The notes: generated by a model from the sequence alone, not told the origin. 64,000 bases of DNA from Marinobacterium stanieri (GCF_900155945.1 NZ_FTMN01000008.1:124001-188000), one strand, 5' to 3'. Counted from the stretch's first letter, positions 8,370 through 17,766 are shown. Program-made: numbers and translations.

Positions 8370-9313
8370 AGCCTGTCACCAACCGCTGGTGTTCGTTGCG
8401 CGCTAAGCACAAGGGCCAAACTGAGTTCCCGACCCGCTTCAAATACCATCGCCCAGCCAGCTGCGTGGCCGGGGAACTCCATCGCATTGCCACTCTCTGA
8501 CTCGACCGGATTGCGTTGATGGAGTTTGAGCAGTGCACCGGGAGCCAACCCTTGTCGAGCGCCCTTGTCGAGTAAAAGGATATAGCCACCCGATTGTTCA
8601 TAGAGTGCTTTCAGCACCTCTACGCTGGTGTTTTGGGCCGGGTAGTGGGGCTCTATGACAGTGGTTTTTGTATTGATCGGCAGTAAAAGCGCGTTTTCCT
8701 GAGGGGGCTTCAAGCTCGAGGTCACATGAAAGCCGGCCAGAGATCCCTGCTGCAGGGCAAGTTTGGCACTGCCAATGCGAGTCAACTCTGTAGTGGATGA
8801 AGTGACAGGCTCGGCGCTGGGTTCAAAAATTCCGTACTGCACCCCCTGTGAAGTCTGTTGGGTGTAGCCAGGCGAATAAAGGTACAGGCCATCCTGCTCA
8901 TGTCGAACGGCATGCAGGTGTATGGCATTTCGGGGGTTATCAAGCAGCCGGTAGTTTTGTCTCAGGCGGCGGATATTGCTGCTTTTGATTTGCTCCAATG
9001 CAAGCTGATAGGCAGGGTCTGTTTCAATGGAATCCTGCTGTTTTCCACCCTGGGCTGAGGGTTGTGTGGCTGTGGTGCTGGTGCCCGCTGAGGGCAGGCG
9101 CAGTGTCGCACCGGCTGCCAGCTGTTCGGGGCGTCGAATGCTGGGGTTTAGCGCCCAGATTTCACGCCACCGATTTGCGGCTCCCAGTTGCTGAGCCGCA
9201 ATGGATGACAGGCTGTCGCCCCGCTTTACAACATAGCGCTGCTCGGCAGAAACGGCTGTGGAAGTGAGCAGGCATGCCATCAAAGCGGCAGCCGCGCAGG
9301 CCGGTTTAAGCAT
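8363..9313 (-). CDS. LysM-domain periplasmic protein
   Basis: A 316-residue exported protein. A signal peptide (CAAAALMACLLTSTAVSA) is followed by one LysM motif at about residues 25-75 (RYVVKRGDSLSSIAAQQLG, NPSIRRPEQLAAGATLRLP), which binds peptidoglycan glycan chains. The rest (about 110-316) has no catalytic motif I recognise, although GGYILLLDKGARQGLAPGAL resembles the small SH3-like fold at the end of FlgT. AAGGAG lies 7 nt before the ATG. It follows flgP by 56 bp on the same strand, so they are likely one transcript, and it overlaps the convergent LpoA-like gene by 7 bp. A linked flagellar-wall role is likely but unproven. Confidence 0.75.
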   Translation of the reverse strand: MLKPACAAAALMACLLTSTAVSAEQRYVVKRGDSLSSIAAQQLGAANRWREIWALNPSIRRPEQLAAGATLRLPSAGTSTTATQPSAQGGKQQDSIETDPAYQLALEQIKSSNIRRLRQNYRLLDNPRNAIHLHAVRHEQDGLYLYSPGYTQQTSQGVQYGIFEPSAEPVTSSTTELTRIGSAKLALQQGSLAGFHVTSSLKPPQENALLLPINTKTTVIEPHYPAQNTSVEVLKALYEQSGGYILLLDKGARQGLAPGALLKLHQRNPVESESGNAMEFPGHAAGWAMVFEAGRELSLALVLSAQRTPAVGDRLH

Positions 9314-9369
9314 GAGTGCTCCTTGTGCAAGGCATGAGCGAAGAGGTCCTGACCGAATTTAGGGCCGCA

Positions 9370-9981
9370 TCAATAATGCGGCAGGAACAGGCCCCCGTCA
9401 TGGTAAGCGGCGCCATCGGGCAGGTGGCCACCTCTTGCGTGCCAGAGTCGCTCACGCTCCAACTGCTTGCGCATTTGGCTGCGGCTGATTTTCAAAGACA
9501 TTTCAGTCGTCGCCATGCCGTCCGCCTCGAAATCCTGGCGAATGATGGCAGCGCCCTGTACGAAACTGTTGATATAGGTGCGCAGTCGATCCCGGTTGGT
9601 GATGTAGTCATCCACTCGGGTGTCACCAACAATGTGTAGACCCGAAACCTGTTCGGTAATCTTGCGGTAGGCATCCAGCTCTGAAGCGCGCAGGGCCATC
9701 AGGCGGCGCTGGGCCAGGTTTTCAAAGGTGCTTTTGGGAGCGCCATAGCCAGTAACGCTGATAATCTGGACATCATTGTAAAGGGCTTCAGCTGCTCTCT
9801 CCGCCTGGGCCGCAGCTTCGGGAGAGCCTCCGCGTCCTGGCTGAATGGCACTGACGGAAACCGCCGGAACAGTGAGAGACCACTCGGTTTGGCCACAGCT
9901 ACCACAAGTGGTTTGCTTGGCGCAGCCGGCAATCAGAGTTGCGGCAATCGCGGTGATTGTAAGTTTGAGTAGATTATTCAT
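9370..9981 (-). CDS. flgP: FlgP-like LPP20-family lipoprotein
   Basis: A 203-residue lipoprotein with signal MNNLLKLTITAIAATLIAGC (Cys at residue 20). The central part, ISVTGYGAPKSTFENLAQRR, then LMALRASELDAYRKITEQV and GLHIVGDTRVDDYI, matches the LPP20/FlgP family, outer-membrane lipoproteins needed for basal disk or H-ring stability and motility in Vibrio and Campylobacter. Its usual partner FlgO is not encoded nearby, while FlgT is. First gene of a likely two-gene transcript with the LysM gene. Promoter is not clear: a GACGATAA flagellar-type -10 lies just upstream, but its -35 spacing is wrong. Confidence 0.82.
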   Translation of the reverse strand: MNNLLKLTITAIAATLIAGCAKQTTCGSCGQTEWSLTVPAVSVSAIQPGRGGSPEAAAQAERAAEALYNDVQIISVTGYGAPKSTFENLAQRRLMALRASELDAYRKITEQVSGLHIVGDTRVDDYITNRDRLRTYINSFVQGAAIIRQDFEADGMATTEMSLKISRSQMRKQLERERLWHARGGHLPDGAAYHDGGLFLPHY

Positions 9982-10099
9982 AAACCACGCGTTCCTTATC
10001 GTCGTTTGACCGAAGCAGCAGCTTTAAGAGTTGCACCCAAGCGATTGTTTCGGCGAGATGTCGCGCAACTTTAGCAAAAAAGCGACGCTTGCACGTGGT

Positions 10100-12793
10100 T
10101 TAATGCACGTGCTGATCCAGTTGCTGGCAAATCGCCTGTTGCAGTTCCCGGCACAGTTCCGGGTCGCTGATGGGCTGATTCTGGCTATCGGTGATGAAGA
10201 AGAAGTCTTCTACGCGCTCGCCGATACTGGAAATTTTTGCCTTGCGCACCGAGATGTCGAATTCGACAAAGATGCGGCCAATGCGGGCCAGTAGACCCGG
10301 GCGGTCGGGAGTAATGATCTCCAGAACAGTCTGCTGCACGACGGGGTCGTTGCTGATGGTCATGCGTGTCGGCGTGGTGAACAGTTTGAGCTGGCGTGGT
10401 ACGCGGCGCTGGATGATGTCCGGGTAGTCTTCGGGGTCATCCAGTTCTTCGGTCAAGTGCTGCTGGATATGGGCCAGGTACTCGGGGTTTTCCGATAGTG
10501 GCTGGTTATCATCGGTGAGAACCGTGTAGGTGTTCAGGGTGCGGCCATGGTCGGTTAGGATGATGCGCGCATCCTGGATGTTGAGGTTGAGCTGATCCAT
10601 GGCGGCCACGGTGGCCGGAAACAGGGTCGGCAGATCTTCGCTGTAAATGAAGATCTCGGTCGCGCCCTCAAACACCCGATAAGACGTCTTGCGGATCAAT
10701 ACCAGGGGCAACGGGTTGTCGCCGTGCTCGATGATGGCGCGAGTGTGCCATGCGATGTTGTGTGCATCTTCGCGCAGGAAGTAGTCGTCGCCCAGAAGTT
10801 TCCAGTAATCCAGCACTTCCTGTTCAGGGACGCCCTTGCGAGACAGCAGCAGCATGGCTTCATGCTGTACCTGCTCGATACGGTCTTCCTTGTTGACCGG
10901 GTTTTCCAGTCCGCGGCGCAGAGCGCGCTTGGTGTCCATGTAGAGCTGACGTAACAGGGTGGCGCGCCAGTTGTTCCACAAAGTGTTGTTGGTGGCGTTG
11001 ATGTCGGCCACGGTCAGAACATACAGGTAATCCAGGTGCACAAGATCGCGTACATCCATGGCGAAGTCGTGAATGACTTCAGGGTCGGAAATATCACGGC
11101 GCTGAGCGGTCATCGACATTTTCAGGTGGTTGCGAACCAGCCAGGACACCAGATGGGTATCCCACTTGCCCAGGTGGTGGCGGCGGCAGAAACTGATCAC
11201 GTCTTCTGCACCCAATTCGGAATGGTCACCGCCGCGGCCCTTGGCGATATCGTGGTACAGGCCGGCGATATACAGCAGCTCAATCTTGGGCAGCTGGTTG
11301 ACGATGCGGTGGGCGATGGCGAACTGCTCGCGATACTCGCGATGGCGGAACTGGCGCATCTTCTGAATGACCTTCAGGGTGTGCGCGTCCACGGTATAGA
11401 TGTGGAAGAGGTCGTGCTGCATCTGGCCGACGATTTTGCCGAACTCTGGTAGGTAGCGGCCCAGAATACCGTAGCGGTTCATGCGTTTGAGCTCGGTCGA
11501 TACACCTTCCGGTGAGCGCAGCAGCTCCATGAACAGCGAGGTGTTACGGATGTCGTTGCGGAAGTCATCGTCGATCAGGTGGCGATGATCCCTTACCAGG
11601 CGGATCGTTGAGGCGCGTACACCCTTGATCTCCGGGTGCTGTGCCATCAGCACGAACAGCTCCATGATGGCGAATGGGTGGTGTTCAAACACCTTGTCGT
11701 AGACGGTTTCCAGGAAGTCGTTGCGCACCTGGAAGCGGTTGTTCAGAGGACGAATGCTCTGTTCATCATCCACGCGCAGAATGGCTTCGTCGAAATGCTG
11801 CAGCAGCATGTCATTGAATTCGGACATGGCCATGGCGACGCGGTAGTACTTGCTCATGAACTGCTCGACCGCCAGTGAGCCTTCCTGGTCTTCGTAGCCG
11901 AAGTAGGCCGCGAGCGTGCGCTGGTGATCGAACAGCAGACGGTCTTCACGGCGGCCACACAGCATGTGCAGTGCGTAGCGGACGGTCCAGAGGTAGAGTT
12001 CGCCCTTGTTCAGGGTATCCAGCTCGGACTCGGTCACAAAACCGTGATCCACCAGGTCGCGAATATAAGTGGCACCAAAATGCCGTTTGGCGACCCAGCC
12101 CACGGTCTGAATATCCCTCAGGCCCCCCGGGGAGGTTTTGAGGTTGGGCTCAAGGTTGTACTCGGTGTTGTTGGTCTTTTCGTGGCGCTCTTTCTGCTCG
12201 GCCAGCTTGGCCTTGAAGAACTCCTTGTCGGTCCAGGCGCCTTCAGAAGTCACACGTTCGTACATCTCGGCCTGCAGCTCAGGGTCACCGGCCAGAGTAC
12301 GGGACTCGATCAGATTGGTGGCGATGGTGATATCGTTGCGGGCTTCGTCGTAGCACTCTTTCAGGGTGCGCACACTGGAGCCCAGATCCAGGTTGATATC
12401 CCAAAGCAGGGTCAGGAAACCGCTGATGCTGTCATGCCAGTCCTGAGGATCAACTTCGTTAAACAGGAGCAGGATATCCACATCGGAAAACGGGTGCAGC
12501 TCACCGCGACCATAGCCGCCCACCGCAACCAGCGATGCCTGGTTTTCGGCTGGCCAATCGAACTCATTCCAGGCCAGGTTGAGGATGCAGTCCAGAATCC
12601 AGGCGCGGCCATAAATAAGACGGCGAATGTCTTCGCCGGCCTTGAAGGCTTCGTCCAGGCGCGCCTGGGAATCCTTGAGTGCCTGCTTGAGTATTTTGAT
12701 GACCGGCTGCTCACCGGACTTGAGCTGAAGCTCCAGCTGGGCTGGATCGAACATTTCGGGGATAGCTGCAAGGGAGTGAGCAGGAAGGGTCAT
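10100..12793 (-). CDS. glnD: Bifunctional uridylyltransferase/uridylyl-removing enzyme GlnD
   Basis: An 897-residue sensor of glutamine that adds UMP to PII proteins when nitrogen is scarce and removes it when glutamine is high. Order of domains: a nucleotidyltransferase domain with VAVGGYGRGELHPFSDVDIL (catalytic DxD) near residues 90-110, a helical linker, an HD hydrolase domain with GLYHDIAKGRGGDHSELGA near 500, and two C-terminal ACT domains (second around PGLLARIGRIFVEFDIS) that bind glutamine. I use the ATG at 12793; a TTG directly after the map stop (12811) is in frame but less likely. It follows map by 18 bp, so both are probably one transcript. Confidence 0.95.
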   Translation of the reverse strand: MTLPAHSLAAIPEMFDPAQLELQLKSGEQPVIKILKQALKDSQARLDEAFKAGEDIRRLIYGRAWILDCILNLAWNEFDWPAENQASLVAVGGYGRGELHPFSDVDILLLFNEVDPQDWHDSISGFLTLLWDINLDLGSSVRTLKECYDEARNDITIATNLIESRTLAGDPELQAEMYERVTSEGAWTDKEFFKAKLAEQKERHEKTNNTEYNLEPNLKTSPGGLRDIQTVGWVAKRHFGATYIRDLVDHGFVTESELDTLNKGELYLWTVRYALHMLCGRREDRLLFDHQRTLAAYFGYEDQEGSLAVEQFMSKYYRVAMAMSEFNDMLLQHFDEAILRVDDEQSIRPLNNRFQVRNDFLETVYDKVFEHHPFAIMELFVLMAQHPEIKGVRASTIRLVRDHRHLIDDDFRNDIRNTSLFMELLRSPEGVSTELKRMNRYGILGRYLPEFGKIVGQMQHDLFHIYTVDAHTLKVIQKMRQFRHREYREQFAIAHRIVNQLPKIELLYIAGLYHDIAKGRGGDHSELGAEDVISFCRRHHLGKWDTHLVSWLVRNHLKMSMTAQRRDISDPEVIHDFAMDVRDLVHLDYLYVLTVADINATNNTLWNNWRATLLRQLYMDTKRALRRGLENPVNKEDRIEQVQHEAMLLLSRKGVPEQEVLDYWKLLGDDYFLREDAHNIAWHTRAIIEHGDNPLPLVLIRKTSYRVFEGATEIFIYSEDLPTLFPATVAAMDQLNLNIQDARIILTDHGRTLNTYTVLTDDNQPLSENPEYLAHIQQHLTEELDDPEDYPDIIQRRVPRQLKLFTTPTRMTISNDPVVQQTVLEIITPDRPGLLARIGRIFVEFDISVRKAKISSIGERVEDFFFITDSQNQPISDPELCRELQQAICQQLDQHVH

Positions 12794-12811
12794 GGCAGAT
12801 ACTCGTATCAA

Positions 12812-13585
12812 TCAGGCGGATTTTTCTTCGTTACGCAGAGTCAGGATCTCGTAGCCGTCAGCGGTGACCAGTACGGTGTGTTCCCACTGGGCAGACAAGC
12901 GGCGGTCCGATGTTTCCACGGTCCAGCCGTCACGCTTGTTCAGTTTTACCTGACGCTTGCCGGCGTTGATCATCGGCTCAATGGTGAAAATCATGCCTTC
13001 CTTGAGTTCTTCACCGGTGCCGGCCTTGCCGTAGTGCAGTACCTGAGGGTCTTCGTGGAATTCGCTGCCGATACCGTGGCCGCAGTATTCACGTACCACA
13101 GAGTAATGCATGCTCTCGGCGTATTTCTGAATCACTTCACCGATATCGCCCAGGCGCGCACCCGGTTTAACCAGTTCGATACCTTTCAGCATGCACTCGC
13201 GTGTCACTTCGCACAGGCGCTGGGCGTGCGGGGCTACATCACCGACGTAGAACATCTTGCTGGTGTCGCCGTGGTAGCCATCCTTGATGACGGTGATATC
13301 GATGTTGATGATATCGCCATTCTTCATTTTCTTGTCGTTGGGGATGCCGTGGCAGACCACCTGGTTGATTGAGGTGCAGATGGACTTGGGGAAACCGTGG
13401 TAGTTGAGCGGTGCCGGGATTGCCTTCTGTTCGTTGACTATATAGTCGTGGCAGATCTGGTTCAGCTCGTTGGTCGTGACACCCGGTTTTACATGCGGTT
13501 CGATCATTTCCAGAACCTCGGCAGCCAGGCGGCCGGCGACGCGCATTTTTTCGATCTCTTCGGGGGTCTTGATTTTGATAGTCAT
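12812..13585 (-). CDS. map: Methionine aminopeptidase, type I
   Basis: A 257-residue metalloprotease that removes the initiator methionine from new proteins. The pita-bread fold shows the metal ligands in order: NIDITVIKDGYHGDTSKMF (two Asp), CGHGIGSEFHEDP (His), FTIEPMI (Glu) and QWEHTVLVT (Glu). The start is the ATG at 13585 (MTIKIKTPEEIEKM), as in other type I enzymes; the longer open frame runs into the rpsB control region. Divergent from rpsB, an arrangement conserved from E. coli to Pseudomonas. Confidence 0.96.
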   Translation of the reverse strand: MTIKIKTPEEIEKMRVAGRLAAEVLEMIEPHVKPGVTTNELNQICHDYIVNEQKAIPAPLNYHGFPKSICTSINQVVCHGIPNDKKMKNGDIINIDITVIKDGYHGDTSKMFYVGDVAPHAQRLCEVTRECMLKGIELVKPGARLGDIGEVIQKYAESMHYSVVREYCGHGIGSEFHEDPQVLHYGKAGTGEELKEGMIFTIEPMINAGKRQVKLNKRDGWTVETSDRRLSAQWEHTVLVTADGYEILTLRNEEKSA

Positions 13586-13693
13586 AACGTCTCGCGTGTT
13601 GGCAGAGAAGGGGGTGCGCAGCTGTAACTTGAGCCGCCCTTTTGATATTGGCCAATATTGTACCCAAAGCCTGGGCATAGCGCCAAAGAGTAC

Positions 13694-13722
13694 TTCAAAT
13701 GCAGAGTCGTCTATGCTATAAA
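13694..13722 (+). promoter_or_regulatory. Sigma-70-type promoter of rpsB-tsf
   Basis: TTCAAA (13694-13699) and TATAAA (13717-13722) are separated by 17 bp, 4/6 and 5/6 matches to the -35 and -10 boxes. The start of transcription would be near 13729, leaving a leader of about 135 nt before rpsB. Confidence 0.6.
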
Positions 13723-13783
13723 TCGCGCTCCCGAAAGAGGTGCTCCGGCATTTCTGAATTTAATCAACAAAACACACACATAT

Positions 13784-13845
13784 CGACACATCCGTCCTGG
13801 GTGCCGCTTTGCGGTGGGGCGATGGGATATGTGGAGGTTATAACC
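13784..13845 (+). promoter_or_regulatory. rpsB leader structure (putative S2 autoregulatory element)
   Basis: The leader contains a nested fold: an outer stem pairs CACATCC (from about 13793) with GGATATGTG (ending 13833, bulged AT), enclosing the small hairpin CCGC-TTT-GCGG. The perfect 10-bp palindrome GGTTATAACC (13836-13845) follows, then AGAGG before the ATG. Gammaproteobacterial rpsB leaders are known to carry a conserved structure through which S2 represses rpsB-tsf translation; position and the G-rich GGTGGGGCGATGG segment fit that element. The identification is by position and fold drawn by eye. Confidence 0.5.
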
Positions 13846-13864
13846 CGTCAGAGGATTTACCACA

Positions 13865-14602
13865 ATGGCAAAAGTATCTATGCGCGACCTGCTGAAGGCA
13901 GGTGTACACTTCGGTCACCAGACTCGTTACTGGAACCCGAAGATGTCCAAATTCATCTTCGGCGCGCGTAACAAGATCCATATCATCAACCTGGAGCACA
14001 CTCTGCCGGCGCTGAACAACGCGCTGGACGTAATCCAGGGTATGGCCAGCAACAAGAACAAGATCCTGTTTGTCGGCACCAAGCGTGCAGCAAGCAAAGT
14101 GATCAAAGAGGAAGCCTCTCGTGCAGGCATGCCTTACGTTAACCACCGCTGGTTGGGTGGTATGCTGACCAACTACAAGACTATCCGTCAGTCTATCCGT
14201 CGTCTGCGTGACCTGGAAACCCAGGCTCAGGACGGTACTTTCGAGAAGCTGACCAAGAAAGAAGCCCTGATGCGCACCCGCGAAATGGAAAAGCTGGAGC
14301 TGTCCATCGGTGGTATCAAGGACATGGGTGGTCTGCCTGACGCACTGTTCGTCATCGACGTTGAACACGAGCGCATCGCTATCAACGAAGCCAACAAGCT
14401 GGGTATCCCGGTTATTGGTGTTGTTGATACCAACAGCAACCCGGATGGCATCGACCACGTAATCCCGGGTAACGACGACGCTCTGCGTGCGATCCAGATC
14501 TACGCGAAGTCCGTTGCTGATGCCTGTGCTGAAGGCGCGTCTGCTAACGCTGGCGAAAAAGGCGAGTTCGTTGAAGTTGACGCTGAAGCTGCTGCTCAGT
14601 AA
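13865..14602 (+). CDS. rpsB: 30S ribosomal protein S2
   Basis: A 245-residue small-subunit protein with the family start [20 protein letters not shown] and the motif [17 protein letters not shown]; the middle coiled-coil hairpin and [20 protein letters not shown] are all present. Needed for binding of S1 and for mRNA positioning at the platform of the 30S subunit. First gene of the rpsB-tsf unit. Codon use is strongly biased to common codons, as expected of a highly expressed gene. Confidence 0.98.
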   Translation: MAKVSMRDLLKAGVHFGHQTRYWNPKMSKFIFGARNKIHIINLEHTLPALNNALDVIQGMASNKNKILFVGTKRAASKVIKEEASRAGMPYVNHRWLGGMLTNYKTIRQSIRRLRDLETQAQDGTFEKLTKKEALMRTREMEKLELSIGGIKDMGGLPDALFVIDVEHERIAINEANKLGIPVIGVVDTNSNPDGIDHVIPGNDDALRAIQIYAKSVADACAEGASANAGEKGEFVEVDAEAAAQ

Positions 14603-14643
14603 TCGACCTGACAACTTGAGTCGCTAGTGTGACTGGATATTGA

Positions 14644-14669
14644 AAGGGGAGCCCTGGCTCCCCTTTTTT
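14644..14669 (+). terminator. Terminator/attenuator between rpsB and tsf
   Basis: Stem AAGGGGAGCC/GGCTCCCCTT closing on CT (inner pairs will open to make a loop), followed by a run of six T. A partial terminator at this spot is known in E. coli and lowers tsf relative to rpsB. Confidence 0.85.
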
Positions 14670-14706
14670 GGATTTAATACAAGCGAATTATAGAGAGGAA
14701 TGCGAC

Positions 14707-15567
14707 ATGGCAAATATCTCTGCGAAGATGGTTAAGGAACTGCGCGAGCGTACCGGCCTGGGCATGATGGAGTGCAAAAAAGCACTGGTTGAAGCTGAAG
14801 GCGACATCGAGAAAGCGATCGATGATCTGCGCAAAGCGTCTGGCATGAAGGCTGCCAAGAAGGCTGGCCGTACCGCTGCTGACGGCGTTGTTGCTGTTAA
14901 AGTATCTGACGACAACACCTACGCTCTGGCAGTTGAAGTTAACTCCGAGACTGACTTCGTTGCGCGAGACGACAACTTCCTGAACTTTGTAAACACTGTT
15001 CTGGAAAAGGCGTTCGCCGACAAGCAGGCTGATGTTGCTGCCCTGATGGAAGGCGAACTGGAATCTGCGCGTGAAGCGCTGGTTCAGAAAATCGGCGAAA
15101 ACATCAGCGTGCGTCGCGTCATGCTGGTAGAAGGTGAGCAGGTTGATGCTTACGTTCACAGCACTAACCGTCTGGCAGCTCTGGTTGCTCTGAAAGGCGG
15201 TAATGCAGAAGTAGCTCGTGATGTTGCCATGCACGTAACCGCGGTTAACCCGCGTGTTGCCCGTCCGGAAGATATGCCGGAAGAAGAGCTGGCGCGTGAA
15301 AAAGACATCATCATGGCTCAGCCGGATATGGAAGGTAAGCCGCAGGAAATCAAAGAGAAGATGGCTGGCGGTCGTATCAAGAAGTTCCTGGCTGAAAACA
15401 GCCTGGTTGAGCAGCCGTTCGTTAAAAACCCGGATCAGACTGTTGGCCAGATGGTCAAGGAAGCTGGTGCCGAGGTTGTATCCTTTGTCCGCGTAGAAGT
15501 GGGTGAAGGCATCGAAGTTGAAGAAAAAGACTTCGCTACTGAAGTTGCTGAACAGCTGAAAGGCTAA
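14707..15567 (+). CDS. tsf: Elongation factor Ts
   Basis: A 286-residue guanine nucleotide exchange factor for EF-Tu. The N-terminal UBA-like domain ([20 protein letters not shown]) and the core motif [15 protein letters not shown] that contacts the EF-Tu nucleotide pocket are present. The start at 14707 (MANISAK) has GAGAGGAA just upstream; the frame open from 14668 overlaps the terminator and is not coding. Length is normal for the family (283 in E. coli). Confidence 0.98.
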   Translation: MANISAKMVKELRERTGLGMMECKKALVEAEGDIEKAIDDLRKASGMKAAKKAGRTAADGVVAVKVSDDNTYALAVEVNSETDFVARDDNFLNFVNTVLEKAFADKQADVAALMEGELESAREALVQKIGENISVRRVMLVEGEQVDAYVHSTNRLAALVALKGGNAEVARDVAMHVTAVNPRVARPEDMPEEELAREKDIIMAQPDMEGKPQEIKEKMAGGRIKKFLAENSLVEQPFVKNPDQTVGQMVKEAGAEVVSFVRVEVGEGIEVEEKDFATEVAEQLKG

Positions 15568-15582
15568 TTCGCAACCTCCCTT

Positions 15583-15618
15583 CGGCCGGACGCTCTCGCG
15601 TCTGGCCGTTCGCTTTCC
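15583..15618 (+). terminator. Terminator after tsf
   Basis: 11-bp stem CGGCCGGACGC/GCGTCTGGCCG (one G-T pair) with loop TCTC, then TTCGCTTTCC. Likely separates rpsB-tsf from pyrH, perhaps incompletely given the broken T tract. Confidence 0.7.
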
Positions 15619-15657
15619 TGCTACACTTTTGCCATTTCATCCGCGCGGAGACTGAAC

Positions 15658-16416
15658 ATGCCTGCCACTGATAAACAATCTTCCCGATACAAGCGTCTGC
15701 TGCTGAAACTGAGCGGTGAAGCCTTGATGGGTGATGAAAATTTTGGCATCGATCCCAAGGTGCTTAACCGTATGGCGCTCGAAATCGGGCAGCTTGTGGG
15801 TATTGGGGTCCAGGTGGGTATCGTGATTGGCGGGGGTAACCTCTTCCGTGGTGCGGCGCTGAGTGCGGCTGGCCTCGATCGAGTGACCGGCGACCATATG
15901 GGTATGCTGGCAACAGTTATGAACGCCCTGGCCATGCGTGATGCGCTGGAACGCTGTAATATTGCGACGCGTGTCATGTCAGCGATTCCGATGAGCGGGG
16001 TGGTTGATCAGTATGACCGCCGCAACGCTCTGCGTTATCTTAGTCAGGGCGATGTGGTGATTTTTTCGGCGGGAACCGGTAATCCGTTCTTCACAACAGA
16101 CTCTGCTGCCTGTTTGCGCGGCATCGAGATTGAAGCGGATGCGGTTCTCAAGGCCACCAAAGTGGATGGTGTCTACACGGCAGACCCGATGAAAGACCCT
16201 GAAGCGACGCGTTACACGCACCTGAGCTTCGATGAAGTGCTGGAAAAACAGCTGGGTGTGATGGATATGACGGCCATTTGCCTGACGCGTGACCATGACA
16301 TGCCGGTGCGTGTGTTCAACATGAACAAGCCCGGTGCTCTGGTTAACCTCGTGGTAGGTGGTGATGAAGGAACACTGATTGATAGCGGCTCGACTGCTGG
16401 AGAAAACGATGATTAA
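15658..16416 (+). CDS. pyrH: UMP kinase
   Basis: A 252-residue amino-acid-kinase-fold enzyme that phosphorylates UMP to UDP and is inhibited by UTP in bacteria. Visible motifs: [11 protein letters not shown]-like start ([20 protein letters not shown]), the glycine-rich [29 protein letters not shown], and [12 protein letters not shown]. The C-terminus overlaps frr by 8 bp, so the two are translationally coupled. The order tsf-pyrH-frr is conserved throughout the class. Confidence 0.97.
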   Translation: MPATDKQSSRYKRLLLKLSGEALMGDENFGIDPKVLNRMALEIGQLVGIGVQVGIVIGGGNLFRGAALSAAGLDRVTGDHMGMLATVMNALAMRDALERCNIATRVMSAIPMSGVVDQYDRRNALRYLSQGDVVIFSAGTGNPFFTTDSAACLRGIEIEADAVLKATKVDGVYTADPMKDPEATRYTHLSFDEVLEKQLGVMDMTAICLTRDHDMPVRVFNMNKPGALVNLVVGGDEGTLIDSGSTAGENDD

Positions 16417-16966
16417 TGAGATTACAAGTGATGCGGAAAGCCGCATGCAGAAAAGTGTCGAATCCCTGGTAGAACAATTCAAGAAGATTCGTACCGGGCG
16501 TGCCCATCCTAGTCTGCTGGATTCGATCACCGTTTCCTACTACGGCTCTGATGTGCCGATTCAGCAGGTTGCCAACGTGTCGGTTGAAGATGCGCGTACG
16601 CTGACCATCATTCCCTGGGAAAAGCAGGTTGTCAGCGATATCGAAAAGGCGATCATGAAGTCTGACCTGGGTCTGAACCCCAGCTCGGCCGGCGATGTTA
16701 TTCGTGTTCCCATGCCGCCGCTGACCGAAGAAACCCGTAAGGGCTACATCCGTCAGGCGCGCACCGAAGCTGAAAACGCACGTGTCGCAATCCGTAACAT
16801 CCGTCGTGATGCCAACGGTGACATCAAGGATCTCCTGAAAGAGAAAGAGATCTCTGAAGATGACAGCCGTCGTGGCGAGGATCAGGTCCAGAAACTGACC
16901 GACAAGTACGTGGCCGAGGCTGACAGCCTGCTGGCGCTGAAAGAAAAGGACCTGATGGAAATCTAA
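16409..16966 (+). CDS. frr: Ribosome recycling factor
   Basis: A 185-residue protein that splits post-termination ribosomes together with EF-G. The three-helix bundle starts at [20 protein letters not shown] and includes [19 protein letters not shown] and [16 protein letters not shown]; the last part [16 protein letters not shown] matches the family. Start ATG lies inside the end of pyrH; the 10 upstream codons in frame have no family match. Confidence 0.97.
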   Translation: MINEITSDAESRMQKSVESLVEQFKKIRTGRAHPSLLDSITVSYYGSDVPIQQVANVSVEDARTLTIIPWEKQVVSDIEKAIMKSDLGLNPSSAGDVIRVPMPPLTEETRKGYIRQARTEAENARVAIRNIRRDANGDIKDLLKEKEISEDDSRRGEDQVQKLTDKYVAEADSLLALKEKDLMEI

Positions 16967-16974
16967 ACGGACAG

Positions 16975-16990
16975 GCGGGGCATGCCCCGC
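16975..16990 (+). repeat. Palindromic hairpin between frr and uppS
   Basis: Perfect 16-bp palindrome GCGGGGCATGCCCCGC directly after frr, with no T tract. It may act as a weak pause or protect the upstream mRNA end; not a convincing terminator. Confidence 0.5.
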
Positions 16991-17001
16991 TACGGAATTG
17001 C

Positions 17002-17766
17002 ATGGCTTCTGAACAGCAATTGACCATACCGCCGGGGCGCAGTATGCCCCGTCACATCGCCATCATCATGGATGGCAACAACCGTTGGGCCAAGGCACAG
17101 CGACTGCCGGGCCTGGCGGGACACAAGGCGGGCGTGGACAGTGTTCGTGCCGTCATCGAGTGCTGTGTGGAGCAGGGTGTTGATGCTCTGACACTGTTCG
17201 CTTTCAGTAGTGAAAACTGGAAGCGTCCGGCGCTCGAGGTAAAAGGTTTGATGCAGCTGTTTATGCGTGCGTTGAGCCATGAGGTACGCAAGCTGGCGCG
17301 GCATAATATCCGTCTGCGGATTATCGGTGATGTGACTCGCTTCAGTCCCGATCTCCAGGCCAAGATCCATGAGGCCGAAGCCCTGACGGCTGGTAATACG
17401 GGGCTTACGCTCAATATTGCGGCCAATTATGGCGGACGCTGGGATATCACTCAGGCTGCGCAGCATCTGGCTCAGCGCTGCCTGGATGGTGATCTGACAC
17501 CGGACCAGATTGATGAAGAGCTGCTGGGTAGCTGTATGGCGTTGGCTGACCTGCCGGCACCGGATTTGTGTATCCGTACCGGTGGTGAGCAGCGCATCAG
17601 CAATTTCCTTATCTGGCAGATGGCGTATACCGAGTTTTACTTCACTGACTGCTTCTGGCCAGAGTTCGGCAAACAGGAAATGTTTGCCGCGATACAGTCG
17701 TTTTTGACGCGGGAGCGCCGTTTCGGTCGTACCAGCGAGCAGCTGGAGGCCGATAAACCGTGTTGA
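17002..17766 (+). CDS. uppS: Undecaprenyl diphosphate synthase (cis-prenyltransferase)
   Basis: A 254-residue enzyme that adds eight isopentenyl units to farnesyl diphosphate, making the C55 carrier for peptidoglycan and O-antigen. The conserved IIMDGNNRWAKAQRLPGLAGHKAG holds the catalytic Asp (MDGN), FAFSSENWKRP is the second family block, and PDLCIRTGGEQRISNFLIWQ with TDCFWPEF the C-terminal substrate-binding blocks. The start codon is ATG at 17002. Followed by cdsA with a 7-bp overlap. dxr, which normally flanks this gene, is absent on both sides. Confidence 0.97.
   Translation: MASEQQLTIPPGRSMPRHIAIIMDGNNRWAKAQRLPGLAGHKAGVDSVRAVIECCVEQGVDALTLFAFSSENWKRPALEVKGLMQLFMRALSHEVRKLARHNIRLRIIGDVTRFSPDLQAKIHEAEALTAGNTGLTLNIAANYGGRWDITQAAQHLAQRCLDGDLTPDQIDEELLGSCMALADLPAPDLCIRTGGEQRISNFLIWQMAYTEFYFTDCFWPEFGKQEMFAAIQSFLTRERRFGRTSEQLEADKPC

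Noticed and set aside
9996-10033. Flagellar sigma-28-type promoter before flgP (GACGATAA with TAAAG)
   Set aside because: The -10 is good, but 18 bp separate the boxes instead of 14-15, and the -10 lies only 15 bp from the start codon.
11924-13372. 482-residue plus-strand frame across glnD and map
   Set aside because: Crosses two real genes on the other strand; composition is that of an antisense shadow.
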